From positions 57,959,452-58,023,451 of the forward strand of contig NC_063447.1 of NCBI RefSeq assembly GCF_020379485.1: a stretch of 64,000 bases of DNA. The letters run 5' to 3'. The notes beneath the pieces are model-generated. The model did not search any database. It saw nothing but the letters and a program-made list of their open reading frames with translations, and was not told the origin of the DNA. This DNA comes from Brassica napus. Taxonomy: Eukaryota; Streptophyta; Magnoliopsida; Brassicales; Brassicaceae. Numbering within the stretch: position 1 is the first letter of the stretch; each line of letters starts with the position of its first letter. This document shows positions 48,252 to 58,067 of this stretch, piece after piece. The position numbers and the translations under genes were made by a program.

Positions 48252-49232
48252 TGTTGGACCTAATTATTAAGCCTAATGGCTCAAATAATATATGGCAAAA
48301 TGTGAAAATGAAATGGGCCTATGGGTTCTTTCAAAAAGCTTTGTTGGCTTTAATGAAATGAAGTTAACAACATCCCACATTGGTTGAGAGAGTTGATTTT
48401 GAGGAGTAGATATATGTCTTCATGACATGAGAGGTTAAACAGCTCAGAGGAAGAGAGAGCTCCCCACGCGCGCGCCGCCGCCGCCGTCCGGCTCGGCTCG
48501 GCTCGGCTCGGCTCGGCGTGGGCTTGGGCTTGGGCTTGGGCTTGGGCTTGGGCTTGGGCTTGGACTTGGGTGGAGGGCCTTTGGCCCGATAAGAACTATT
48601 CTTTTTGGACCAAGTTAAGCTCAACGTTTTGCCAGTTATTTCGGGAAAAAACAGCATACAATTTTATTTAAAACGACAAGTAGTTTGTCTAAAAAATAAA
48701 AAACGTCATGCATGTTATCCTCTCGATTTAAAACGAGACAAGAGAGAGTCTTGAGGAAGAAGTTTTGGAACTCAACTTCCCTCGATCTCCGCGAGATTCT
48801 CGCCCACGTGCAGCAGCTGTTGCGGGAAGTGGGTCTTCTCCGGCTCTTTAAAATATCGTCTCTCCTCTTCCTTCATTTGAGAATTTTTTTTTCCTGATCG
48901 AAATCCAACAGCAAAAAATCCCTCTGCGTAAGTCTATATTGCAAGAGTGTTTCGTAGAGTTTATAGTTCGATAGGGCGATCACGAGTGAGGCGTGATTCG
49001 TCTGCCATGGTTGTATCCTGGGACTCTATATTCGTACAGTCCCGTCTCACTAACGGAGCGAATATTTTGAGTTAAGGAAAGAGATCATATCTCGCCTCCA
49101 TGTCTATTTGCGAATACGGTTTCTTATCATCCTCGTATTCGTTTTTATATATTCGTCTATTACCTTAACTTCGCTTTTATTATATCGTTTACATCGGTCC
49201 GGTTTTCCGGCTTTTACAGATTTAATTTTCAC
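48252..49232 (+). repeat. 3' LTR of the truncated copia element
   Basis: It starts TGTTGGACCTAATTATTAAG. It contains a GC-rich satellite-like block. The far part (CTGCCATGGTTGTATCCTGG) resembles the U5 region of copia elements. The outer end is either 48910 (TCCAACA, inverted to the start) or about 49232. No second copy is present to decide. Confidence 0.6.
48486..48575. repeat. GGCTC pentamer and GGGCTT hexamer arrays
   Basis: About five GGCTC units are followed directly by about seven GGGCTT units inside the 3' LTR. Both are unusually GC-rich for this window. Confidence 0.9.
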
Positions 49233-50392
49233 AGATGATTTAATTTAATTAGAGAGTACCAAGCTTTAAAGGAATCTTATCAATGGAGATAATTGGAAAT
49301 GTTGTTGTTGTTGTTTACCAAGTAGAGAAAGAAGTTATCATCGGAGAAGGGAAGATTCAAAGACTTCAATGGAGATGACAGCTCCTCTGTCGAATCCGCT
49401 CTTTGTTTTGTTGTTGGAGGGGCATGTGCTATTTGCAACAAGCGATATTTTATATCTTTTGATTTTAATGTTTAAATCTTTTGATTTTAATGTTTAAATC
49501 ATTTTCGGTTGGTCGATTTTAAATGTGTTTAGGGTCAGAAAATGCTTAAATTAATAGTGACCTCATCCATGTTTATGCAGAGTTTCATCCATAAAGACAT
49601 CTAATTATTAAAAATTAAAACTAATGGGGACGGAAACGAGAATTTCTGTAACTAAAAAAATATCCAATTTTAAAATAACGAGATGATGAAATAATAATAT
49701 TGGTTTTTTAAGATTTTTAAAAGAACACCAATTATTATTATGTTCAAAAAATTAAAACAAAGCATATGAAAATATGTACTTGCCACTAAAAAGATTAGAA
49801 TACCACTCCCAAAACAAAATTATTGCAAGTAATATTTTTCTTAACCAAAAAAAAAACATGTGATACTATTATATATGTTTGTTTCTATTAAATTGGATTC
49901 TCATGTCATTTTAAAAAAATCGTTATATTGTTGACAACGCTTGTTTTGGTTAGAATTTTGTTATATTTGAATCGTTTAAAATTCAGCTTAATTATGATTA
50001 GTTAATTTATTTTATATTTTTAGTTTTCATCAACTTATCAAACACTAAAAGAAAAGATTACCCTTGCGATACAAGATATGAATATAGCACCACATCGTAA
50101 AGAGTTAGTAACAAGATGAACAAATATTGCACACGAAGATAGAACATCGTTAGGCAAAAGGGAAGAGACAGACACAGATGGAGGCGCAGTGGGGAGAGCC
50201 GCTAGTGCACGAAGTGTGTTCTCCACCACGTGATCAAAGCCAAACCGGCGTTGCGTGGAAGGAGGAACCCAATCCATTTCACTCAATGCATGCACCAGAT
50301 CATAGGTGCCAAAGCGGTGGAGTCTGCACGCCGTAAGATTGTTCCTCCTGCGGACGCGTGGAGGCAAGAAAGCGTGGAGTCCCACAGGCAGT
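49233..50392. other. Tract between the copia LTR and the BTB pseudogene
   Basis: Mostly AT-rich without a supportable gene. It contains a 22-bp tandem duplication (about 49456-49500, CTTTTGATTTTAATGTTTAA-type unit). A GC-richer part at 50150-50390 is open on the minus strand for 115 codons (50038-50385) but matches no family I recognise. Confidence 0.4.
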
Positions 50393-50874
50393 GAAGTAGT
50401 GTTTAGCTACATGTTCGACTCTGATGAATGCAAAAATTCAGTAGAGAAATCAATCACTATTCCTGACATGAGTTATGAGGAACTCAAGGCTCTCCTCGAA
50501 TTCTTTTATAGCGGGATTTTGAGTCCCACAAGCTAACACACTCGAGCGCTCTATCTTGCTGCTGACAAATATGAAATACCATATCTCCAAGAGCTTTGCA
50601 GAGACCATCTTATATCGACTACGAGTGTGAGCAACATTCTCAACATTCTTGAGATGTCCACGATCCTTTCAGACAACCATTTGAAGGGTTGGCGACATTC
50701 TTTGTCGTATCACACATGGAAGAAATCGTTAACTCCAGTGGATACAAATCATTTGTTCAGCAGAATCCCGATCTAGGTTTGTATATTACAAAGATTTTTG
50801 TGGGTGCTTTGAAATCCCAACTTGGGTCCACATTAGATCGACTGGTGAGGTCTGCACTTCGGCCTAAACCGTAA
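50393..50874 (+). pseudogene. BTB/POZ domain protein fragment
   Basis: The frame reads VVFSYMFDSDECK, then PDMSYEELKALLEFFYSG, LYLAADKYEIPYLQELC and LNILEMSTI. These are the second half of a plant BTB/POZ domain and its following helices, as in small Arabidopsis BTB proteins. The N-terminal half is missing before 50393. A TAA at 50534-50536 interrupts the frame, and a one-base shift near 50682-50688 is needed to continue to the final stop at 50872-50874. BTB proteins of this type are CUL3 ubiquitin-ligase adaptors. This copy is broken. Confidence 0.8.
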
Positions 50875-51178
50875 GTTTAATTACTTTCTAGACATGTTAG
50901 ACTTTTGTTGTTACCACTTTTATTAGAATCCGTCAAAGATAGTTTTCAGAATTTATCACAATTTCAAATACTTTAATTTTGTAATAACATAATCGTCACA
51001 AGCTCCCATAAGTTCTAGAACACTTTATATATCAATTATGTTACATGAGAACCAATGTACGTACGACGAGAGATCAAAAAGTCATAACATATGTTTTTCT
51101 GTGATAAAAAATATCTTTCACGAAATACTCTTTATTGGAAGTTATTGAGCACAAGCCTACAATTGCATAATATTCTTT
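50875..51178. other. Intergenic between the BTB relic and the NHL10 promoter
   Basis: AT-rich, no gene recognised. It probably contains distal NHL10 promoter sequence. Confidence 0.4.
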
Positions 51179-51257
51179 GGTCAAATATTCATCAAACTCA
51201 CCGCGTGACGTGACAATACCTTAATTTGACCAACGCATATGAAAACGAGTATATAAA
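51179..51257 (+). promoter_or_regulatory. NHL10 proximal promoter: W-boxes, TGACG motif and TATA box
   Basis: Two W-box cores lie here: GGTCAA (reverse of TTGACC) at 51179-51184 and TTGACC at 51226-51231. A TGACG motif is at 51206-51210, followed by TATATAAA at 51250-51257, 54 bp before the start codon. W-boxes bind WRKY factors and TGACG binds TGA-type bZIPs. This fits the known pathogen- and flagellin-responsive expression of NHL10. Binding here is inferred. Confidence 0.65.
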
Positions 51258-51310
51258 GAGGACTTGCATTAGTCGTATATCCATTAATTCTAACCTCCAC
51301 AACCTGAAAC

Positions 51311-51994
51311 ATGGCTGAACAACCTCTCAACGGTGCCTTCTACGGTCCATCAGTCCCACCACCGGCTCCCAAAGGCTACTTCCGCCGACCCGGGCACAGC
51401 CGCGGTTGTGGCTGCTGCCTCCTCAGCTTCGTTGTCAAAGTCATCATAGCCATTATTGTCATCCTTGGCATAGCTGCTCTTATCTTCTGGCTCATAGTCC
51501 GTCCTCGCGCCATCAAGTTTCACGTGACCGAAGCGTCTCTTACGCGCTTTGAACACACTTCCCCGGACAACATTTTAAGGTATAACCTAGCCCTCACAGT
51601 TCCTGTCCGCAACCCTAACAAGAGAATCGGAGTCTACTACGACAGGATCGACGCTCATGCCTACTACGATGGAAAGCGGTTTAGTTCCACCACGTTACCT
51701 CCTTTCTATCAAGGACACAAGAACACGACCGTTCTCAGACCAATGTTCCAAGGCCAAAACCTTGTTATCTTTAACGCCGGAGAGTTACGGACTTACAACG
51801 AGGAGAGAATCTCCGGGGTTTACAATATTGAGATCAAATTTAGGCTTAGGGTTAGGTTTAAGCTTGGGGACTTGAAGTCTCGGAGGACTAAGCCTAAGGT
51901 TAACTGCGATGATATAAGGCTTCCTTTAAGTACGTTCAACGGAACTACAACCTCCGCTACCGTTCTCCCTCTCAAGTGCGACTTCGATTTTTAA
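51311..51994 (+). CDS. NDR1/HIN1-like protein 10 (YLS9)
   Basis: A single-exon frame of 227 residues, the same length as Arabidopsis NHL10 as I remember it and matching nearly throughout. A Pro/Gly-rich cytosolic N-terminus starts MAEQPLNGAFYGPSVPPPAP. A Cys-rich GCGCC (32-36) precedes one membrane segment (about 40-63). A LEA_2 domain follows, with the family motif NPNKRIGVYYDR (101-112) and YQGHKN. NHL10/YLS9 is induced by senescence, viral infection and bacterial elicitors and is widely used as a marker of MAP-kinase and calcium-dependent immune signalling. The protein is expected at the plasma membrane. The start is fixed by the conserved N-terminus and a promoter just upstream. No defect is visible. 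Confidence 0.95.
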   Translation: MAEQPLNGAFYGPSVPPPAPKGYFRRPGHSRGCGCCLLSFVVKVIIAIIVILGIAALIFWLIVRPRAIKFHVTEASLTRFEHTSPDNILRYNLALTVPVRNPNKRIGVYYDRIDAHAYYDGKRFSSTTLPPFYQGHKNTTVLRPMFQGQNLVIFNAGELRTYNEERISGVYNIEIKFRLRVRFKLGDLKSRRTKPKVNCDDIRLPLSTFNGTTTSATVLPLKCDFDF

Positions 51995-52197
51995 GTCTTT
52001 GGTTTCATCATGTTCCATTCCACCATACGTATTGGTTCGTTTATTATTATTTTTTTTCTATGCAACATTACGACTTATTTTCTACAGAGCCTTTTTGTAT
52101 ACATATGTACTCATCTTCCCGTGTTCATTGTTATATATAAATAAAACATTATTTTATGTAGTTTATTAATATACATTTTTCAAATAGCGTCGGCTAC

Positions 52198-52390
52198 TAA
52201 GAGCATGATTATCCGGGATCCTTAGTGGGTTTCTTAGTGCGTGGGCCCCCACAAAACCCTTAAGGATCGTTTACAAAAACTACTAATTAAGAACCGATTT
52301 TAGTGAGTTTCTTACACTGTTCGCGGGCCCCACTGAATCGTGGCGGCCCGCGATTGGTTTGCTCCACATTTCAAACCGGAGATTACTTGA
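52198..52390. mobile_element. MITE-like repeat fragment
   Basis: It starts CTAAGAGCATGATTATCCGGG and continues with repeated TTCTTAG motifs and GGGCCCC blocks. I associate this composition with a common Brassicaceae MITE, possibly Harbinger-type. The inverted right terminus was not found, so it is a fragment or a decayed copy. Confidence 0.35.
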
Positions 52391-53862
52391 CATTTTTGTA
52401 CAATTTGAGAAAAACGTAACGGTATTGTTTTAGCTTATCTACCATTAGTAGACTAATTAAGAAATTCTTTGAATTATTGACAAATTATTTCTTTATTCAG
52501 TCGTTTGTCAGTAACGAAGATCTTATGGGCGGGGGCCATGAGCAAGTGTTAGCTTTTTTTTGCATTTAAAGGTATTGATCGCCCAGTAGAACTATCCGGA
52601 AGTTCTAGTTCTGTGGTTAGTTGTTATCTTTCGTAAGCTGGAGTAAAATTGCATAAAAATTTCTGTCAAACTTCAAATAAACGCGTCAACTTCCACGGTT
52701 CCACCGCACCCCTGACCTAATATAAACAGAGCTCAATAGGGGAAAAATTAAATAAATATTTAAACCCTTTTAAAAGTACTTACACATTAGTTTTGTTTTT
52801 TTGGACCCTTGTTAAAAATGATTTTCCAGAATGGACCCTTTTTTTTAACCAATAGCCGAAACAACTTACAATAATGGGTTTGACAAAATCAACAATCCCT
52901 CGAAACATTGATGAAGTTTGTTGAATTCTTAAACATCAATCAAAGCTGTCTTGGCTTTCAGAGGAAACTATGAGCCTGCCACTACTAATTTCAAATTGTA
53001 TGCTTTTACGTTTATATAAAGTGGTCTTAGTGTCTTACTGTTGATGAATATTATAGAATACACATTTTCGATATTGTCACGACGACCTCAGTATCCGTTA
53101 TGAGATTATTCCATATACGACAAAGCCCCCTTCTTTGGCCATAATGTTTTAGTAGCCCCCTTCTTTGGCCATAATGTTTTAGTACACTTAATTTATGTTT
53201 TATATATTCTAAAGCATATGATACCTCTTGTTTCCTACTTAACCCTTCTTTTCATGGGCTAACCTTTTACTTTTAATTATTTTTCTTAAAAGAATTATAT
53301 CTTACTCAGCCTAGTCCCATACCTTTCTAAAGTGAGGAAGCAAAGGAAGTAAACAATTTCCTTTTTGCTTGCCTAGCTATTTGTTTATGCAAGTCGAATA
53401 TTATTCGAAACATGTGAAAAAGTAGTGATCCTTTGATTTTCTTTGGTCTAGTCTACTTCATTTTTATTTGTTCCTTAGAAATATTAACTTCCCCTTTGTG
53501 CATCTCTTAAGTCATGGATCATTTTTATACTATAATTTGAGAGCAATTAGAAAAGCCAGATATTGAATATATACCGTCATACTTATCAACCATTTTCTTT
53601 TCCGGCGGTGGAAGTATAAAGTTGATATTCGAGGACTTTACTATATATCTGTCGGATAATATAAAAAATTAATAGGACGTAAATGAGCTAAAACAGGATT
53701 ATGATACCATTTGCTATGTCAAATATATTGACATTGGCACATGGTCATTCTTTTGTTCTATCTTGAGGCCTTTTCTTTGTTGATAAAACTAAAATGGAGT
53801 AATAAATGGTAAATTGGTAATTACAATCGAATGTAAATAAATTTTACTCTTTTTTTTATGAA
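52391..53862. other. Intergenic downstream of NHL10
   Basis: No gene recognised. It includes a perfect 30-bp tandem duplication (53125-53184). Confidence 0.5.
53125..53184. repeat. Perfect 2 x 30-bp tandem duplication
   Basis: Two identical head-to-tail units (53125-53154, 53155-53184) each begin GCCCCCTTCTTTGGCCAT. It is a recent local duplication with no filler. Confidence 0.9.
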
Positions 53863-54488
53863 CTAGGTGTTTTCATGCACTATGTGCAGTAAGAAATTTT
53901 TTAAATCTAACTTATATTTAAAAATAATAAATATTATAGATTTTACTATTTTCTTACTAATATTTAATATATATTTGATATATATTAAATCAATTTGTAT
54001 AAAACTAATAAAAATGATATAAAATTATATAATTATCAAAAATTTAGCCTAAACAATATTTATAAATTTTTTAGATATATAAGAAACTAATGATCTTACA
54101 ATTAGATATTTAATTTTTTTTAAAAAAAATTGTAGTAATTTTTGAAAGCTTTGGTAATACAAATTGTATAATTATACAAAAGTAATAATATTTCAAAATT
54201 TGAAATGTTATATATGAATATATTTATTTTATAGATGATGTATGAGCTATTACCATATTTAAAAAAAGTTTACCAAAAAAAAATATCAATATTAAATGTA
54301 ATATATGAATTATTACCATATTCTAATAAGTTTGCCAAAAATATAAATCAACATTAAATAAAATTATCCATGTCATATTTTTTCGGAAGCCATGTCATCA
54401 ATTTCAGTAGCCATGTCATATTTGTTTTGTGAAATTGATTGTAAAGATGACATGTGGCAAAATTACTTCGCAAATATAGTCTAGAGGA
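53863..54488 (-). mobile_element. Short Helitron
   Basis: On the minus strand it starts A|TCCTCTAGACTATATTTG (54488 downwards). It ends with the hairpin TGCAC-ATA-GTGCA, a short spacer and CTAG (plus positions 53863-53866), then T. The 626-bp body is AT-rich and non-coding. Its 5' end shares the pattern TCC-C-A-A-TAT-TTTG and GCCACATGTCATC with the Helitron at 57015-58067. Confidence 0.72.
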
Positions 54489-54714
54489 TTTTTTTTTTAC
54501 TAATTTTAGTATTTAGTACCATCAATTCAAAGGTTTAGACTAATAAGTTGGATATCTAAAGAGAAATTAAATTATGATTTGGATTAACTTTGTTAACATA
54601 CCCCCTGTACAAAGTTCCTAAGCATCCTAACTACACGATTGAGCCAGAAAAATGTCGCAAGGAGAAGTAACACATGACCCTGACCATATGTAGCAAGATC
54701 ATGTCTATGAATGA
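54489..54714 (-). other. Short spacer and 3' flank of the SMXL3-like gene
   Basis: AT-rich in its left part, then probable 3' untranslated sequence of the SMXL3-like gene. No separate feature. Confidence 0.4.
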
Positions 54715-56352
54715 TCATATTGCCGACCTGCTGAAAAGAATGTGTGCATCTACAGCGTCAAGTAATCCAATATGATCACTGCAATGTCCATCATCACCAT
54801 CATGATGGAGAGAGAGGTTTAGATCGAGAGATATACAAGAACTCCTCATCTTTCTCTCTTCTTCTGGAGGTGAACAACTTCTTGATCTCGAGATAAATCT
54901 TACACAGCACAAGATCACTATGGCGTCTCTAAGCAAAGCATCTTCACCATTTTCACTTTGGACTCTTCCTCTCTCAATGGCTTTCTTGAAACCCATCTGA
55001 CATAAATAGTCAGCTTCCCCTATATCTTCCAGGAAGAACACTCTGTGTGGATCACAAGACACAGCTTCAAACAATCTCTGAGTGTAGCTCAAGCTATCTT
55101 CATCTCTCCTCCTTTTCTTGTCTCTCAAGTTAATTGAGACAAAACTGTTCTGAGACCCAAACACAAGCTCTGCCAACTCTCTACCTATCTTCTCTTTAGC
55201 CTCAACATCCACACCTTGGAAAAGTAACCATGTTTCTTCTTTTCGGTTCTCGTTGCTAAGCTTCCTAGGTGCTGATCTTGACCTACAACTTAAGATAGCT
55301 TTTGAGATATCAGGGATCACATCCTTCTGCTTTTGTGCCTTGCTTCTCAAGGCATCACATAGAGTTCTTAGGTTTTCATCATTCAACTCATTAAACCTTG
55401 AGGGATACTCCACCTCTCTTGTATGAGCATAAGTATTGGAAGAAGAGGAAGGAGACAGAGAAGAAAGGTCTAGAGTTTTCTCAGATGGTCTTTTGTATAC
55501 TGAATCAGAGATTGAGTTATCTAAATCCTGACAAATGCAAAACAACACCAAATCTTAGGACATCAAGAACTAGTATCTCTAATGAGAAGGGTTAGGTCAA
55601 AACTCACAGTTCTGTCACTTTGGTTCTCGTTCTTGTACTTCTGAAGCCACGCTGGGAGAGCAGTGGTCACTGTACTGCTTGTCTTCATTGAGCATTCTAG
55701 AACGGTCCCGTTTTCGATCTCACTATTTGAAACAAAGTATAGTGATTAAGATGACCAAACCTACGTAGTTTCACAAGAAGAGACGTTACCTGAAGGTCTC
55801 CCTCCTCTCATCTTTGTTCCTTACTGCAGAAGTTAGTTTAGGTTTCTTGGAGGAGAACATCAAAGACACGGATTGCTCCACCTTGCTCTTCACGTGGGGA
55901 CTTGAGAAACCAGCCTCTCTCATCACTCTGCTGACACCAGGATCATCAAGAATGGAGATTACAAGCTGCTCAGGGTCAATCTTGACGGCTAAGATTGGTT
56001 GTTGCTGGTTCTCGAGGGAGCCACGCCGCAGGTGAGCCTGTGCACGCTTGAAAGCTGCAACGAGAGCGTTAGATATACAAGGGACCAACATAGGACTCCC
56101 TGTGGAAGTTGGGAGGCGGTTGAGAGAGACGTTGAAACAGAGCTCAAGCGCTCTGCATTGAAGAGGATGAGTGTTGGATTGGAGGCAAGCTGTTCTGAGT
56201 AAACCTGTGGAAGCAGAGAGCATGGTGCTAGCCACATGGAGAGGCGTGACCTGAGCATGCCCCCGCCGTCTAGCCAGGGCCATGGCTTGTTTCACCATAT
56301 TTGCAGCCTCATGCGTGAGGGATTGCTGGACACTACACCCTCCACTTCTCAT
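54715..56352 (-). CDS. SMXL3-like (SMAX1-LIKE family) protein lacking the central region
   Basis: Spliced minus-strand model: exons 56352-55790, 55722-55608 and 55527-54715, with GT-AG introns and phases that close, giving 496 residues. Exon 1 starts [19 protein letters not shown] and carries a double Clp-N domain (about 1-165) with [13 protein letters not shown] and [18 protein letters not shown]. Exon 2 holds the linker motif [13 protein letters not shown]. Exon 3 holds the D2-type ClpB-like region and an EAR motif LDLNLSL (about 460-466). Family members are about 800 residues; some 300 residues after VRNKDE are absent, including the first ATPase-like region. SMXL3 of Arabidopsis promotes phloem formation and escapes strigolactone-triggered degradation. 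It represses transcription through TOPLESS recruitment by the EAR motif. Open frame and splice sites look intact, so this may be a working short variant or an early pseudogene. Confidence 0.85.
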
Positions 56353-56765
56353 ACTCAATATACACACAGTCTTGTCTTGATATTTTTTTTCTTTGGATAA
56401 CAAAAAAAAAAACAAAGGAACTTACCAAAAGATGTTTATGTAAGTCTATGGAAGGAAGTGAGAGGTGAAATTATATGGGGAGTATGAGGAATGTGTATGC
56501 TTTTCTTTGTAGTAGAGGCAAGAATTTAATGGTCCAAAGTGGATTTTTGTAGTGCGAAGTGGAATGCATGTGGTGACAAATCAGTATCAAAAGCCAAAGG
56601 CAATTCAGCTTTCCCCCCTAATAGTGTTTTTCTATCTCAAATTTCACATTTACATTTTAAAAATGTATCATGGGTACTGCTTGATAAGTGGGTACCTCTC
56701 TTTTATGCAAAGTTTATCATTTGTTTTCTATATTTAAAAGACCTAATTAAAGATGCATATCATTT

Positions 56766-56811
<46 letters not shown>

Positions 56812-57014
56812 AGATAACACCTCCAATTATAAATCACCTTGCACCAACTAATAGCCATGTCTTTATACCTTTTTAAGACAACAGTCACACCTGGTCTTAA
56901 CCCAATCAAGTAAAAGCTAACCCATGTCACAAGCGTGTAAGCGACCAAAATAGCTGCAAGATAAATAAAGAAAACGGAAATTATTGGTACACAGTTTCTA
57001 GAATAACATTAACA
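56353..57014. other. Upstream region of the SMXL3-like gene
   Basis: Probable promoter and leader of the minus-strand SMXL3-like gene, followed by AT-rich DNA. A TA microsatellite of about 20 repeats lies at about 56770-56806. Confidence 0.5.
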
Positions 57015-57525
57015 CTAGATTAAGAACCGCGTCTTGCGCGGGATAAACATTATATATATAAATTATTTTATGTATTATATGTTCTTACATATTATGAAAT
57101 AATAAATATATATTGAATAATTAAAAGTCAGTAACTATTATATATATAATTAAATTGGTGCGAACGTATAAATCAATTTTATTAATCCAAACATTATTTT
57201 TTAAAAAAATTGATAGGATATGTAATTAAATTTAAATGATATTAACATACATAGTATATTTTTAATATTAATGTCTATTTTTTTTTTTTTTTTAAATGAT
57301 GCTTTCTACTCATATGTTTTTTTTATCATGTGTATTTTTAATAGCAAAAACTTTAAATTACTGATAACAAAATTTTCATTGTGGGATTAATAATTTTAGT
57401 AATTGATAATTTAACAAAATTTATCAATGTTAGTTCAAAACTTTTATCAAAAAAAATTATTCAAAGTAAATTTTGAAACTAAAATATTTATTTATTCAAT
57501 ATGGTTTATAGTTTAGTTTAGAATG

Positions 57526-57556
<31 letters not shown>

Positions 57557-58067
57557 AAATCTTAATGATTAATTAAATTAGACTTTTACTTATATGATTT
57601 TGTAATCATTTGTATTTTTTCATAACAAAAATTTTAAACCATGGATCGTAAAATTTGAATGTGAGACTTTTAACAGTTTTAGTAATTTATAGTCATTTTT
57701 TAAAATTCAAAATATAAAATATACAGAAAAATCTAAATTTTTATAATATGGTTATTGTGTTTTTTTAAAATTATTTTAATAGTTTTAAATTAAACAAATT
57801 TGATAGAAGATACATTTTTTTATCAGATCTTTATTATTTAAAATCATTAATTGTCATATATACTTTACCCACATTAGACAATTTCGTAATCTTTATTTAA
57901 GGAAATAATAAATGACATTAATAATAAATTTATGGTTAGTTTAATAAAAAGCTTATTATATAATTAGATGGACCAACCTATTTCTCTAATAATTCTAAGA
58001 ATCATCATAGTGATGACATGTGGCTACAAAAAGAAGTTGTAATGTTTCACAAATAATATATGGGGGA
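57015..58067 (-). mobile_element. Non-autonomous Helitron
   Basis: On the minus strand it starts A|TCCCCCATATATTATTTG at 58067. It ends with the hairpin CCGCG-CAAGA-CGCGG, a short spacer and CTAG (plus 57015-57018), with T beyond. The interior is AT-rich with a TA run near 57525-57552 and no protein. Its 5' end is related to that of the Helitron at 53863-54488, but the 3' hairpins differ. Confidence 0.75.

Larger units (their letters stand above)
43866..49232 (+). mobile_element. 5'-truncated Ty1/copia element with 3' LTR
   Basis: The 5' LTR, primer site and gag N-terminus are missing. The element begins mid-gag at the junction with the PHT1 pseudogene and runs through pol to a 3' LTR starting TGTTGGACC at 48252. 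The purine-rich sequence ATGTGGGGGAT just before the LTR is the probable polypurine tract. With no left LTR, no target duplication can be checked. The right boundary is uncertain: TCCAACA at 48910 mirrors the LTR start, but LTR-like sequence appears to go on to about 49232. Confidence 0.88.
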
